From NCBI GenBank assembly GCA_031308135.1, contig JAHLJT010009436.1, forward strand, positions 136,282,950 through 136,346,949: a DNA stretch of 64,000 bases. The letters run 5' to 3'. Origin of the DNA: Acheta domesticus. Taxonomy: Eukaryota; Arthropoda; Insecta; Orthoptera; Gryllidae. This document shows positions 12,030 through 23,885 of this stretch, piece after piece (position 1 is the stretch's first letter; each line of letters begins with the position of its first letter). The notes under the pieces are model-generated. The model did not search any database, was not told the origin of the DNA, and was given only the letters and a program-made list of their open reading frames with translations. The translations under genes were made by a program, and so were the position numbers.

Positions 12030-12310
12030 GAAGCGCCCGAGCTGTGCCCCTCTTTACGCCACGCAGCGTCTGCCACCCGCGCCGCCCCGCGCCTCCAAGC
12101 GGAACGCGCCCGGTCGCGCCGCACGTATGAGTCAGGCGCACTCAAAAAGCGCACTTCGCACGTGTTGGCGCCCACGGCCCACGCGCGAGGCCAGGGCGCC
12201 TGACAGATGTGGGGCGCGCGGCGCGGCGCGGCTCAGCGCGGGGGCGTGGCCTGTGACGTGCGCGTTCTAAGACTCTCGCTTCCATAGAGACTCGCTTCCG
12301 AGAGCGTCAA
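12030..12310. promoter_or_regulatory. CpG island with GC-box
   Basis: A CpG-dense block containing a GGGGCGTGGCC box (about 12240-12250, KLF/Sp type) and GCGCGGCGCGGCGCGG. It is a plausible promoter or enhancer island, but no start site or exon can be assigned. Confidence 0.45.
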
Positions 12311-13426
12311 GCAGGGCCAGTGGTCATAGTGGCAGTAGGAAAAGGCAGTATGATAGATAACACTGTTTACACGATAAGAGCTACACACAGTTCACACAGT
12401 TCATTCTCATTGACATTTGTTGTTTCTTTTTGAATCCATACGGAATGCAGAGACATCTACACCCTCTCCTTTATAAACATTTTCAATTTGAATATTGCTA
12501 AAATATAAGATATCATTATTAGAGACCGGAAAAATATGTAGTACGTATATAAAACGTGAAAATATGTACATATATATATGTAATGAAAATAGTAAGAATA
12601 TGTAATAAATATGTAACATCGGATATAATATGTAATATTAAAATACACTAATAATAAACTACATTTAATAAAAACTGCTCACTTCACATCATACAACTTT
12701 CTCGTCAGTAGTAAAAGCGTCATCTATTGTAATCCAGGACCGTAGTTTAGAAGCCGGACTAATCGCAATAGAAGCCATCGCACAAACTGGAGAGATCTAC
12801 GACCAGCAAACATACACTGTAGCATCTTCAACGAAGTGTTACACGTCAGTGATCGCAAAATTTTCTCCGAAATTATGGTTACAGATCACAAAATGCGGTG
12901 TCAATGATGCTTTTCCCCCAATAATTTAGAGAAAATGCTGATATTTAAAAATATACATTTTTCATAAAAAATATGGAATTTAATAGAAGAAAATTGATAA
13001 AATAAGAAAATATATTGTGAAAACAGCAAAATATGTAAAATATGTAATATAGTACTAAATATGTAAAAATACGTAGCGACAAAATTTTATATTGTGTTAG
13101 GAGGGCTATGATTCGCCAAGATTACAATTTTGAGAACGTTAAGTAGAAAGACAAAAAATATGTAATTACATAAAAATCCGGTCTCTAATCATTATTTATA
13201 CAAGAATTCCTTATTTTAAAAGGTCTCCAGCAGGCTTATTTAAACAACTAGGTATTTACAATAATTCTATTCAATTCTCTAATGCACTTAATATAAGTTT
13301 TTATAATGCCATAGAATATTAATGAAAATATTAAATGCAAGCCTTACACTTCAATTGCTAATATTCGAAATGAGCCTTTATTATCCAAATTTCTTGAGAT
13401 TATTTACGTGTGTAGTCATTTAATTA
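12311..13426. other. Very AT-rich non-coding DNA
   Basis: Recurrent ATATGTAA words occur at 12535-12640 and 13010-13170, perhaps an old diverged repeat. No gene is seen. Confidence 0.5.
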
Positions 13427-13705
13427 GCTCGACTAGGTGGTTCGTTGGTTAGCGTGCTCGCTTTCCACGGTGCAACCCCGGGTTCGATTCCCGGCTGGGC
13501 AAATTATCACTGCGCTTTCCTTATAAATGTCCCAGTATCTATTGCTGTGTTACGATGAGAGGATATGGTAATGAAGACCAGCATATATGGTGAATGTCTT
13601 CGTGCTAACCAGACGAACCCCTTTATCCCAAGGCCGAGACGCTGGGTCACCGCTGGTCGGCCAAAACCCTTAGCGGGCTGTCGAGCCATAGGACAGGACA
13701 GTATT
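13427..13705 (+). mobile_element. tRNA-headed SINE
   Basis: The head at about 13428-13503 looks like a tRNA: an A-box-like GGTTAGCGTGCTCG and a B-box GGTTCGATTCCC, the internal RNA polymerase III promoter. It is followed by a body of roughly 200 bp that is not tRNA (ending near GAGCCATAGGACAGGACAG). This head-plus-body layout is that of a SINE rather than a tRNA gene. The 3' limit and partner LINE are not certain. Confidence 0.65.
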
Positions 13706-15289
13706 TTAATTTTAAAATTACTTAAACAATTCTAAAATATTAAAATGTCATGCGTTGCCTTATTTAGTACTTTCAAGCCATTACCTTGAAAACAAAATTT
13801 ATGCTCATATGGTTCTCGTACCGTAGCCCTTCTAAGCAGAAAAAGGTCTACCCTTGGTTTTTTTCTTTCTTCAAATCAGGATGATTTCCTCGAAATCCAT
13901 AGTAAAATTCAACATATAAAAGTAAATTGAAGAGTTAATGACTGTAATAATTGAAAAATAGACAGAATTTAGCATGCAATTGTTCATTTTCTCAGAAACC
14001 ATTCATGTCAATCGTGTGTTATAGGGAATAAAACCATTCCACGAAAACGTGCGTGGGCATATAATTTATGCGAGCAGACTGTTCATTTATTGTGTCATTT
14101 CCAATCTAAAGAGAAAGATAGCATTTTACATGGAATGACAGGTACTGACAACAAAGCACGAACATGTTTTGCTATTTTAAACAAAATTCAAATCAGCACC
14201 ACTAAACAAACTCTGAACTGCAAACAGAAATCATATCTGGTAATTGGTTTACCCTCTCAATTATGCCGTACGTGCTTTTCGTTGTATGCGAAAAAAGCAT
14301 GCCCTGAAATATGTATTTTTATCGCCAGGAGTAACATTACAAATACAATGAACCGAGAAAGTAGATAGTTTCCCGTATTGAGAGGCATACGTTAAAATAA
14401 ATCCTTGTGTATTAGTCGTCTATATTCATGAAAAAGTAATTCTCTTGAATAAATATCTCTTACATGTCTATTTTCACTATACTTTTATTATTCCCCGACA
14501 CAATGAAGCACTTGAATCAGTTAGTGATAGTTCGTGCTGTCTGCAGCGGCGTTCTAATATTCAAATTCCAATAAAATAATGATATTTTCCTTTGTATTGG
14601 GTAATATGAATTTCGAGGGAGGGGCTCGTGTCTCGTTAGGGTTATTCACTTGAGATTGTTTATTCACAGTTTCAGTACGATGATATCTCAACAACGAACA
14701 TCGAGGACTTCACACGGGAATTGAATTCAGGAGAGCATGCTCAGAACACAAGTATAGTCTTCATTCTGAGTGTCAGACTGATTTCAGTTATCCCTTTATA
14801 TACGAGTATTGCAGGAAACATCATTGTCAGCAGAATACTCTAGTTCTTGTACCTTGTCCCGGCATCTCAGATGCAATCTCGCCATATTTGTCTGGAAACT
14901 ATATTTTATGTTCGTCAGTTACTACTAGCATTATTCTGACATTTCAATGTATTGTGTATAGATTGTGGCTTTCCAACAAAGTAAATATTTTAATTTATTC
15001 CAGGAGTTTGCCATTTCTCTTTTCAGCGAGTTCCTAGTAAATCCTAGGAACTCATAATGAAGTAAAACATTCCATTCTTTTACTGCATTATTTTACGTGG
15101 TGAGACTCAGACCATCAGGCCTGCTCTCCCGTCTGACCACGCAAACGTTACGGTCCTTTCGCCGTCTTGCAGAGAAAGAAGGTATTTTAGAGCTCGCCTT
15201 CTGATACAAAAAGAAACTATTTGCACAACAATTTTAAATAGTAAAGATCGAAATAATGTGTAGATTCAAATTTGAGGACCAAAAGGGCG
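13706..15289. other. AT-rich non-coding DNA
   Basis: I recognise no domain, RNA or transposon end. The short plus-strand frame at 14090-14368 is not codon-like. Confidence 0.5.
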
Positions 15290-16444
15290 CCCTTGCATGT
15301 TCGGTCTGCCGATGTGCTTGAGAGCATCGGCCAGTGCCGACGCCTGCACCCGGCTCCGCCTCGCAGAGGACGCCGCGGGGGCGAGGTGATCAATCCCAAC
15401 CGTCGCAGTCCGTCTGTTTAATGTTTCAGAGGCCCTCGCCCGCCCGCCCACCCGCCCGCTCCCTCTCGCCCCCCCACCCACCCACAGTTTCCTCTTCCTC
15501 AACCCTACCTTCTCTCGTTCCGTTGCTTGCCTACCTCTGGCGGTCAGTTGCTGAAGCGATCCGCTGCCCCGAGGTTATTCAAACAACGCGACGGCCTCTT
15601 CCTGCCTCTGGCTGCCACTGCCTAGTTGTCTTGCAGGTTGCATTTCGCTGCTCCCCAAAGATGTATGGGTTGGCTTCTGTTTCTATTGTCTACAATTCGT
15701 CATCTCTCTAAATACCTTTCCTTTCTTGCCTTTTGACGTTCCTTCCCCTCAACACATCCTCTAATTTTCCTACACGTTCTCTTCTCTCCTTAAACCACAG
15801 TTTCTTCGGATAGGACTGACCACCTTCTGCCTCATTTCTTCTTAGAATTTTTTCAGCCTTTTCTCCTTGGTCATCATCGTTGTTCTTCAGTTTTCCACTT
15901 TCCGCATTTCTCTCTGCTTTTTTCTCTGTTAATTTATGTTTTTATTTACGTTTACGTTAACTCCTTCCCTTCTTGTCTCTCCTTTACTTTCCCAAAAATT
16001 CCTCGGTTTCGATATCACCTATGTCCTTCCAGTCGGATGAAGTCCCTAGTATTCCATCTCCTAGGCATTCTCCTCGCGCGTTCACTCTTTCTCCACTTGC
16101 CTCGTCCTTCCTCTCGCCACTCCGCACCCTCTGCCCCCGGCGCGGCGCGGCGCGGCGGTCCGTTCACTTCGGTGCCGAGCGCCCGCCTGGGCTTCTGCTT
16201 TATTCATAGCTCGCGATTTACTGGTTCGGCGGATGCTTCGTCGTAGTCTGCAACGGCGTGCTTGTGCTAATGCAGTTTGCTTCAGTCGGTTCGAAACTGG
16301 ATTGCTGCTCTCGTGAAATTTAGATAATGCAGCGCATCCCGTAATATGCCAGACTGTTGAACCAAAGTAAAGCAAATACGAGCTGTTGGTTTGTTCATGA
16401 GGAAAAGTTGTCAGATATTATGAAGGAGATTTTTAGAAGCACAG
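15290..16444 (+). promoter_or_regulatory. CpG/pyrimidine-rich domain ending in a consensus splice donor
   Basis: Two CpG-rich blocks (about 15300-15500 and 16075-16260) bracket a T+C-rich stretch. Downstream, ATG at 16420 opens eight codons (MKEIFRST) and meets ACAG|GTAGGT with the exon edge at 16444. An island followed by a strong donor is the layout of a first exon, coding or not. No homology supports the short peptide, and the opposite orientation to the MAP1 exon would make it a separate transcript. Confidence 0.3.
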
Positions 16445-17297
16445 GTAGGTAACGTTTCATCTTTCCCTCTATAAAAAATGGAATATCAAACCCTTTCAAT
16501 AAAATGCTGACAAGTAAAATTTCCTATTTTAGTGTGCGAATTAGTTTTATATTCAGTGTAATGTAAGTACATGCTCTACTTTCGTACAACGTAAATAAAA
16601 TAGCTCTGAAACATTTTAAGCTAATATGTAACTTATAAGCCATTATTGGCTTGTAAGGAATTATACTTTAATTAGTGGCTACAGCAGCAATAATGGTGCT
16701 GAACAAATCCACACAAATTGTTTTTCCAAAAAGTAGCACTGCTCCACAGCAACAAATAAAACACTCTCGTATAACATTACAAGCAAATATATACTTCAAC
16801 AAAAACAATATTCATGGATTCTGCAAAGATATCGTATGACGTGTGTATATACATAGATATATACAAACATACGTACATACATACTTACAGTACATTTGCT
16901 TACCAAAAATATCAAGAGTTGCTAACCATAATGCCGCACAATCATATGCTAACCATAATGCCGCACTGAATACTAATCATTTCATGGCAGGCTGTCTCTT
17001 CCATGAAGCCTTGTAGTCACATGACGTTAGGCGACGCACTGCATTGAGAATTTAGACGGTAAGCATAGTACGCGAATAAGCGGAATAACACTTTTTTTTC
17101 ATTTTTCAGTCAAAATAAAAACTGTTTGGATTTTCTTCGAGTAACTGGGTATCTAACGAAACCATACTCTAACACGGCCGAAGATTGCATAGTTTCCTTT
17201 CAAGTTCTGCGCTCATTGGAAATTAGAAACAAAGATGTTTTTATAGTTTCATTAATAAATAAATTATTTGTATTACATTAAATATTTTCAATGTCAG
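16445..17297. other. AT-rich non-coding DNA with a short direct repeat
   Basis: GCTAACCATAATGCCGCAC occurs at 16921-16939 and again at 16948-16966. No other signal is seen. Confidence 0.55.
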
Positions 17298-17540
17298 TAG
17301 TCGAAATCGCTGAGACCGTAGTACCGGGGCGATCTCAGGCCGAAGGATCGTGGGTTCGAATCCCGACTCGGGCATGATTGTGTTTGTATCGTGAGTGTGT
17401 CCCCTGTGGTTGGCGTCAGAAAGGGCATCCGGTCGTCGCCAAATCATGATAAAAATTGAGTGTGCCGAAAATTAATAAAAATGAGCTCGCCCCTATTGGC
17501 ACCGACCCCGTAGAAACGGAGAAAAGGCAACGATGAAATA
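17298..17540 (+). mobile_element. tRNA-headed SINE, second family
   Basis: The head contains a B-box GGTTCGAATCCC (about 17351) and an A-box-like region near 17305. It is followed by a body with GGTTGGCGTCAGAAAGGGCATCC, a motif widespread in insect RTE-mobilised SINE and LINE tails, and a 3' part with GACCCCGTAGAAACGG. Head and body differ from the 13427 element, so this is an independent family. Confidence 0.65.
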
Positions 17541-18429
17541 AATCTATTAAATGTATTAAAATCATATTTTCCATATCATTAAGTTATTTTTCTCTCAAAA
17601 CAACGAAGATAATTAATTCAATATTCCTGCAAATATATGAAACCTTTACATCTCTGGAGATATATTTTTCCAATACAAAAACGTATCTAAATTCGTGAGT
17701 GTTCACTAATCAACTACGGACGACAAGGCTTGTTGAGACACTTAAGATACATATGCAAACGCACCCCAACTACAACATTTCCCCTATTTTTGCGTAATCC
17801 ATCTTTCTCAACCTGCTCGTTCCCCCGCCGTTTCATTTTTCACCCCACCGTGCAAATTGTGCTCCCGAAGACACGCGGTTGATTGATATTAATCGAGTGG
17901 CATCGTTGTTGATGAAGTGCACTTCTGAATCATGAAAGTCGACATCCAACACCCCTCATCAAGGTATTAATCAGCAACAGAGACATATTGCCCAAACGCC
18001 CCGGGTAGAAAGACCGTCTCAGATGAACGGCAACAAATATGAAGCCTCCGATCGGCCCCCTGCTTCAGCCCCGCCTAATCCTCTGATGGGAGCGACGAAG
18101 GTCATATGCATGACGGAAAAGGAGACTGACGGAATAGGGTTGATCGTCACGGAAGACAGCGTGGGGTGCGTCAGCGAGGGTGACTGGACGAATTTGGAGT
18201 GTTGAAGATGGCCGTGGGTTTGTTGATAGATTTGGTAACGACGTCGGTAGCGGTGGCAGTTTCTGTTGATTCTGTTGATGGTGAGGTTTGGTGGTGGTAG
18301 TGGTATAGTGTGTGGCGCTAGTGATACTGGCTCGATGGTGGCGCAGTGGGTAATTGATAATGATGAATAGATATAGTTGTGTTAGTAAAGCAAACGGTGA
18401 TAACGAAAAGGATAAGTGTGGGAACAGTG
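17541..18429. other. Non-coding, G/T-biased 3' half
   Basis: Positions 18200-18400 are rich in GGTGGT/GTTGAT on the plus strand. A 231-codon minus-strand frame (18065-18760) spans this and the next island. It is His/Thr/Pro-rich without a domain and is probably compositional. Confidence 0.45.
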
Positions 18430-18720
18430 AATCCGGTGCCGCGACGGGCATATGCATTGTCTGCACAGAGGGCTCTCTCCACCCACAGCGTCTGTCCAAG
18501 CGGGAGCCCCTCCCGGACGTCCGATGAAAGATGATGCGGCTGTGGAGGGGACGCGGGGTGGCTCCCTCGTCTGCCGACCCCGACCCGACCCCCACCCCCT
18601 GCCCCACCCTCTCCCCTCTGGGGGCGTTGGCCGCGCCAGCAACGCACGCCCTGCCCATTCGCCCGCTGTGGGGCGTCGCCCACCCCCGCCGCTCTGATTG
18701 TCTGCGAATCGCTTCTCGCA
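18430..18720. promoter_or_regulatory. CpG-rich island
   Basis: A GC-rich block with C-runs (CCCGACCCGACCCCCACCCCC) in AT-rich DNA. I recognise no exon or core promoter motif. Confidence 0.4.
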
Positions 18721-18959
18721 AGAGAGACCTTTCTTGGGAAGAATTTATTTCCTGTGGCATTTCCGAAGAAGGGTCATGAATATTTTTACATGCTGCCTGT
18801 TTTCCATTTTTATTTGTGACAGGCTATTAAAGGAAAATGTACATAATGATAGGTTAGCAATATTTTTACTTTATCGTATATCAGAATGTATGAACGTCGT
18901 ATAGAGAAAGTTGCTGTAATATGTATAGAAAATGCTACAAAAATTGTTGGTGAGATTTG

Positions 18960-19640
18960 TGAATCCCTGATACAAGAAAAGTTAATTTTTTTAGACCTTT
19001 TTTCCATTCGTTTGTGAACAACACTAGATCCTACAGGGTACATCGGATATTCTCCAAATATTCCGGTCGATCTGACAGAACTCAAGATCGCGCAAATTTG
19101 AAAAGGATCTTTTAATTTTTTATGATATTTCTTGAGCTTCTAGAACATTTTAATTTTTTTTTCAAAAATCGTCTCAATGGTTCTCTTTAAATCTTACTCA
19201 GTTTGAGCAAAGATAGCTTATAAATGTCGTATAGATCTGATTATCACTGAAATTTCTGAATTTTTTAAAAAAATTGCTAAAGTTAAATTCCTTCTTTAAA
19301 CCTCCCCTCAAGCATTTCTCCTATATTTTCTGATTCAGCTATATTGAAGCTAAAGATTTTTCATGCTCCTATTTTTTAAAGTTAGTTCTTTCAATGACGT
19401 CATGCACAACTTTTTTCAAAGTATAGGCATTTCGCGTAATTTTTGGTTAAATCATGACAATAGTCTGAAAATAAGTAAACAAGATTTTCTCAAAAATCAC
19501 TCCAAATTTTCCTTTTATCTTTTTGTAAGTTTAAAACAAAATATGCTTTATTATTTCGGAAAAGTTGTATTTTCATATGAACTTCCGAATTTAAAAAAAT
19601 AAAACAACTACTTTTTCCAAAATCTCGCACGTTAATATAT
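18960..19640 (+). mobile_element. Diverged internal fragment of the Helentron-like family
   Basis: The words GTTTGTGAACAACACTAG, a CCGGTCGATCTGA segment and TTTTCAAAAATCGTCTC occur in the same order as GTCTGTGAACAACACTAG, CCCAGTCGATCTG and TTTTCTCAAAAACGGCTC in the copies at 38376, 44790 and 51070. Neither terminus is present. Divergence is high, so this is an old truncated copy. Confidence 0.5.
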
Positions 19641-21414
19641 ACATTAGAATTATTTCGTTGGATAATATAATGCATATTTGTGTAGAAAAATATTTGAATA
19701 CTCTGTTACGATGAGTAAATATTACTTTTTTTTGCAGATAATGAGGGGGCCAAACAGTAATCTCGTAGGTAAGTGGTTTACAATGTAGCCTCTTAAAGTG
19801 GAGATTTACGTTTCCCAGGACAGGCAATAATTTTTGTTAACGGTTTTTCCTCGAATAGTAAATAACGCTAAGTAAATAACGTAAATATATATCTTTAAAA
19901 CTGAGAAAAAAATGGTGATTTATTATGTAATGCATGAACAAAATTACAATATTACAAAATTACAATAAAAACTAAGACATAATTTTTAAATTTTGAATTA
20001 TATCTACGTGTTATCAGGTTCACATTTATTTTGTGGATTTATTGGCTTACCAGTCTTTCTGCACTGAAATTCACCATGTCTGCTTTTATAACTGTTATCA
20101 AGAGATATACCCTGAATACCATACACACGTATACCATACAGAAGTTTCTCCCTGCTATTCTGCACACAGTTTTAGTCAAACACTTTATTGTCAAACATTC
20201 CTGTCTTTTCTCCCCTTATAACATCATTTTTATTAGCAACCGAGCGCACTCTCCGATGCAACTCCCCTGCGAATGGATGTGGGTGTTGGAAATGAAACAG
20301 TGGCTCAGTTCCGTGTCGCACAGCCGCCATTCGCCACCACGCGTCCAAGTGGAAAGAGCGAAAGTGATTTCGAAGGACACCTCCAAGCGTTGCATTCGTG
20401 ACTTGCACAAACCTTCCGTAGCACTGCGCCGTTTCCAGTCCCACTCTGAAACAATTGCAGCAAGAACTTCCGCGGTTTACCGCTGCACTTTCCTACGTCT
20501 CGCAGGACGCGCTTCCTTAGCACACTCATTTTTCTTGAATCATTCTTTACGAATTTATTGGTGACAGAAACCACCAAATAACCTTGTACCGTTTTCAGTA
20601 ATCCATAAATCGTTCTATGGACAATTGTATATAAGGTTAAAAAGGACGGAATTTGGAAAAAAAGTATTTTCTTTCTAGAATGTTACATTGTTGAAGTCGA
20701 AAGTGTTAAATATTACTTTTTATGAACGTAAGACATTTTATTGTTTCTTAAATTAACTTAGTTCATGTTTTAATAAATTAGATTCAATTACTTGCAGGTT
20801 ATGGTATTATCTCACGAAGTACAGCCGCCACAATTTCGCCCAAAATGTACTTCTTTACTCGAAAAAGTTTTGAAATTCTAAAGACTTTCCCATTCACATA
20901 GTAAAATTATTTTTGTTTATGCAACTAAAGGTCAGTGACACAAACAGAACGATTAATTGGAAGGGTAAAGTTGTAAAATTATCATGAAAAAGGAAACCTG
21001 TAGTATCATTATATTCAGGACTCTTAACGTAAAAACTATGAGTTTAGTCAGCATAGCAACAGAATAAGACACTTGGGTTTTTAAATAGTCATGTCACTGT
21101 AACGTGCATTCATTGAATGCATCTTAGCTACCAATTTCAAAATCAACCAAATCAAAAAGGTGGTACAGGAATTAATAGCTCCATAACGGTACATTATAAA
21201 ATCTCAAATTCAATGGTTCCTTTTCGGAGACTAAAATAACTCGATCCTATTTTAGGATTATTATATACTGGAACTTTCCCAGCAATATCGGTTTACGTGG
21301 TAATGTAGCATGCTACGGTAATATAGTACGAAAAAGTCTGGCTCGAGATTTTTAAAATCACACGTCTCTCGTAAGAATATTGTAATTTCGTTTAAAAATC
21401 TATATTTAGCAGCA
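19641..21414. other. AT-rich non-coding DNA, one GC-balanced patch
   Basis: Positions 20250-20530 are GC-balanced, with several overlapping short frames on both strands and no domain. The rest is AT-rich with nothing recognised. Confidence 0.5.
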
Positions 21415-21800
21415 ACTCCTCCGTGCCCGCGTCCTCTTCAAGGTTTCGCTCGGGCGAGTGCCCCGCTCTCGCTCCCGCTCCTATTCTCGCTCCCGCTCTC
21501 GCTCCCGCTCCCGCGTTGCCGCACCGCGCAGAGCCGCGCTCATGCCTCAGCGCCCCGCCGACGCCACCCCTCGCCGCGGCGATAGCCGGCCCTCGCACGC
21601 CCGCTGCTTGTATTTTGTTTCGCGCTGCGGCACTACGGTCGTCGGTCACGCGACTATAACTCGAGGGGGCGGGGCGGGGCGAGGCGCGGGCGGGCGCCCA
21701 TATTCCACGAGTGGCCGACTGCCGCTGGGCCCCTGCCCTGGCCAGCGCCCTGTGCCCGCGCTGCAGAGGAGCCAAGCACGAACCTGCCGGCCATTTGCTA
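21415..21800. promoter_or_regulatory. CpG island with CTCCCG tandem repeat
   Basis: A GC-rich island whose left part (about 21455-21515) is a tandem array of CTCGCTCCCG-like units; it reads as Arg/Ser or Pro/Ala repeats in different frames. The two long frames, one on each strand, lack domains. Confidence 0.45.
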
Positions 21801-23815
21801 CCTTCAAACCAAGACTTCGAACCAGCCGTTGCCGTCATCGAATACTTTTTTGGCAGATAATTGTTCCGACGTTCTTCACTTACGTTCACCGATTTAATTC
21901 ATAAATGTTCTCCTATTTAAGCCCATCTAATCATTTTACGAACCTTCGTTATTTAAAAACATAGCCATTTTTTATAGGCCTAAATTCAGACCTCCTCTTT
22001 ATATAAAGTATATAATAAACTTGAAAATGAAAAAAAAAAGAACCTGAAAGAAATAATGAACTTGACAAAAATCATTAGATTTTTCAGGTATTTAATTTTC
22101 CAATTTTCGTGACAGTCATGAGTAGCGTAATCCTCATTATTGATAGTCACGTAGTCACCGAGGTTAATGTCATAGTAATATTTATTTTCGTCGCAAGAGG
22201 AGATAAAAATCCGCCATTCCTCATTATTTTCGTATGCTCCAGCAAGCACCAGTAGACGCTCTGCCACCATCCCGTGGAAAAACGATAACTCACTTTAGAA
22301 TGTTGCAATGGGCTGTTTTTGCTGTTTGGTATTCCTTTGAATGACTCACATTCCAGTCTGCTATTACTACATTAGTGAATATGAGAACGAGATAATACGG
22401 TCGGTGGTGGGGCCTCTTAAAAGGCAAACAAGAGTTGAAGATTAGATGAATTGGTTTCCAAGTTGAGCTGCATCTTCATTAGATTATGTTCTTTAACTGC
22501 TCTACTTTGTTTTAATAGCTCATTTCCATTGTTTCTCGCCATTTCTGGAGTACCATCGTATCTTTCACAGACACTTTATTTGTGCATCGTGAACAATCAC
22601 ATGAACGACGAAACCTCAATTTTTCAGAGCTTTTAATGTCTTATCATAATTAATGCGTTATTGAGAGCGCTTTTGTCATTATTTATTACCATGAATTATC
22701 AAAGGCCACTTTGGGTTAGGATATCACACATTGAGTGTTCCCTCACCCTAACAACTTCTAACATTCATCACAACGTTCTCTTTCTGACATCGCCTTCCGC
22801 CATCACTACTTCCAACATAATTGCTTTTATTTTCGACTTCATTTCACCCTCCTTTATACACATAGTGTATGCTTCATTGCTATCGTTATTGTTGAGCACA
22901 TCAAGTGATTTCTTGGTGTGCATTGCTTTTGGTACACAATGGGGCGAGTTTTGTTTGCAGCATGCTTAGTAGATACACGATGTTATGTTTACATTTCTTG
23001 TTATGTTTGCAATCGTTGCCTTGTTCACTCCCTGATTAAATGCATTCTATCACTGAAACAGATGAAACAAATATATGTTGGGAAAGTGGATGGGTAAGCT
23101 TAAAATATGTCTTAAATCAGTCCTTTTTCAAGAAACATATTTCTTAATTCACAAGTATACAATATTATTTCCGATTTTTATAGTGGTGAAATGCACTCTT
23201 TTAATAACATAATTTGTTGAACGTGTAGGACGTATGACATCAATTGCTCATATAATAATATAGTAATCATAATTACAATCATAATTAAGGGTTAAGATTT
23301 TTTCTCGGAAACTGTCAAAGAAATCACCCATAGTAATTGAACCCTGGAGGTCTCTTGACAAATCAGATTCCACTGTTTCCTTATTTTCTTAGCCCTTAAC
23401 TTATTACCACTTGCCTTTGGTACGTTTTTCATCCCCACTATATCTTTCACCGCGACTTCTCCATGCGAATCTTTCCTTGAGACGGACACGAACTTCCGCC
23501 GCGTCGCGCGCCTGCCTGAGGTCTTGCGCGGGCGTAAGGTTATGTCCATCGATCCTGAATCCTTGATTAGCCCATTTCTGCACTCTCCCTCCTTTCATTT
23601 CCCTGCTGTAGAATCGTTATTTCCACCAGAATAACCGCTCCGACGTATTTCTGGAAGAGCCTTGGGAGTAGCACGAACGTGTCAGGAGTAGGGCATGTTG
23701 TAACGGAAAAGGGAAAGTAAACACGAGAACAAAGTTCAAACTTCAATTTTGGTTCCTTTGGTAGATAAACAATAAAAAATAGGTTCAAATATCTATGATT
23801 CAGTGAAGAAAGTAC
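21801..23815. other. Non-coding DNA
   Basis: A minus-strand segment at about 23400-23550 is GC-balanced and opens frames rich in Arg/Lys/Glu, but I cannot match it to a protein. The remainder is AT-rich. Confidence 0.45.
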
Positions 23816-23885
23816 TAATATATTAATAATGGTAATATTAGTAACAACAATAATAATAATAATAACAATAATAATAATAAAATAA
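23816..23885. repeat. Degenerate (TAA/AAC)n microsatellite
   Basis: A run of ATAATAATA and AACAATAATAATA triplets, with no LINE coding sequence recognisable beside it. Confidence 0.8.

Noticed and set aside
11789..12203. Long frames rich in Phe, Ile, Leu and Tyr over the minisatellite
   Set aside because: The 9-bp repeat creates them in more than one frame; there is no start context or domain.
13427..13505. Functional tRNA gene
   Set aside because: A-box and B-box are present, but there is no convincing acceptor stem and a non-tRNA body follows, so a SINE is the better reading.
18065..18760. 231-codon minus-strand frame
   Set aside because: It spans a GC island and a GGT-rich tract, has no domain, and competing frames are open over the same island.
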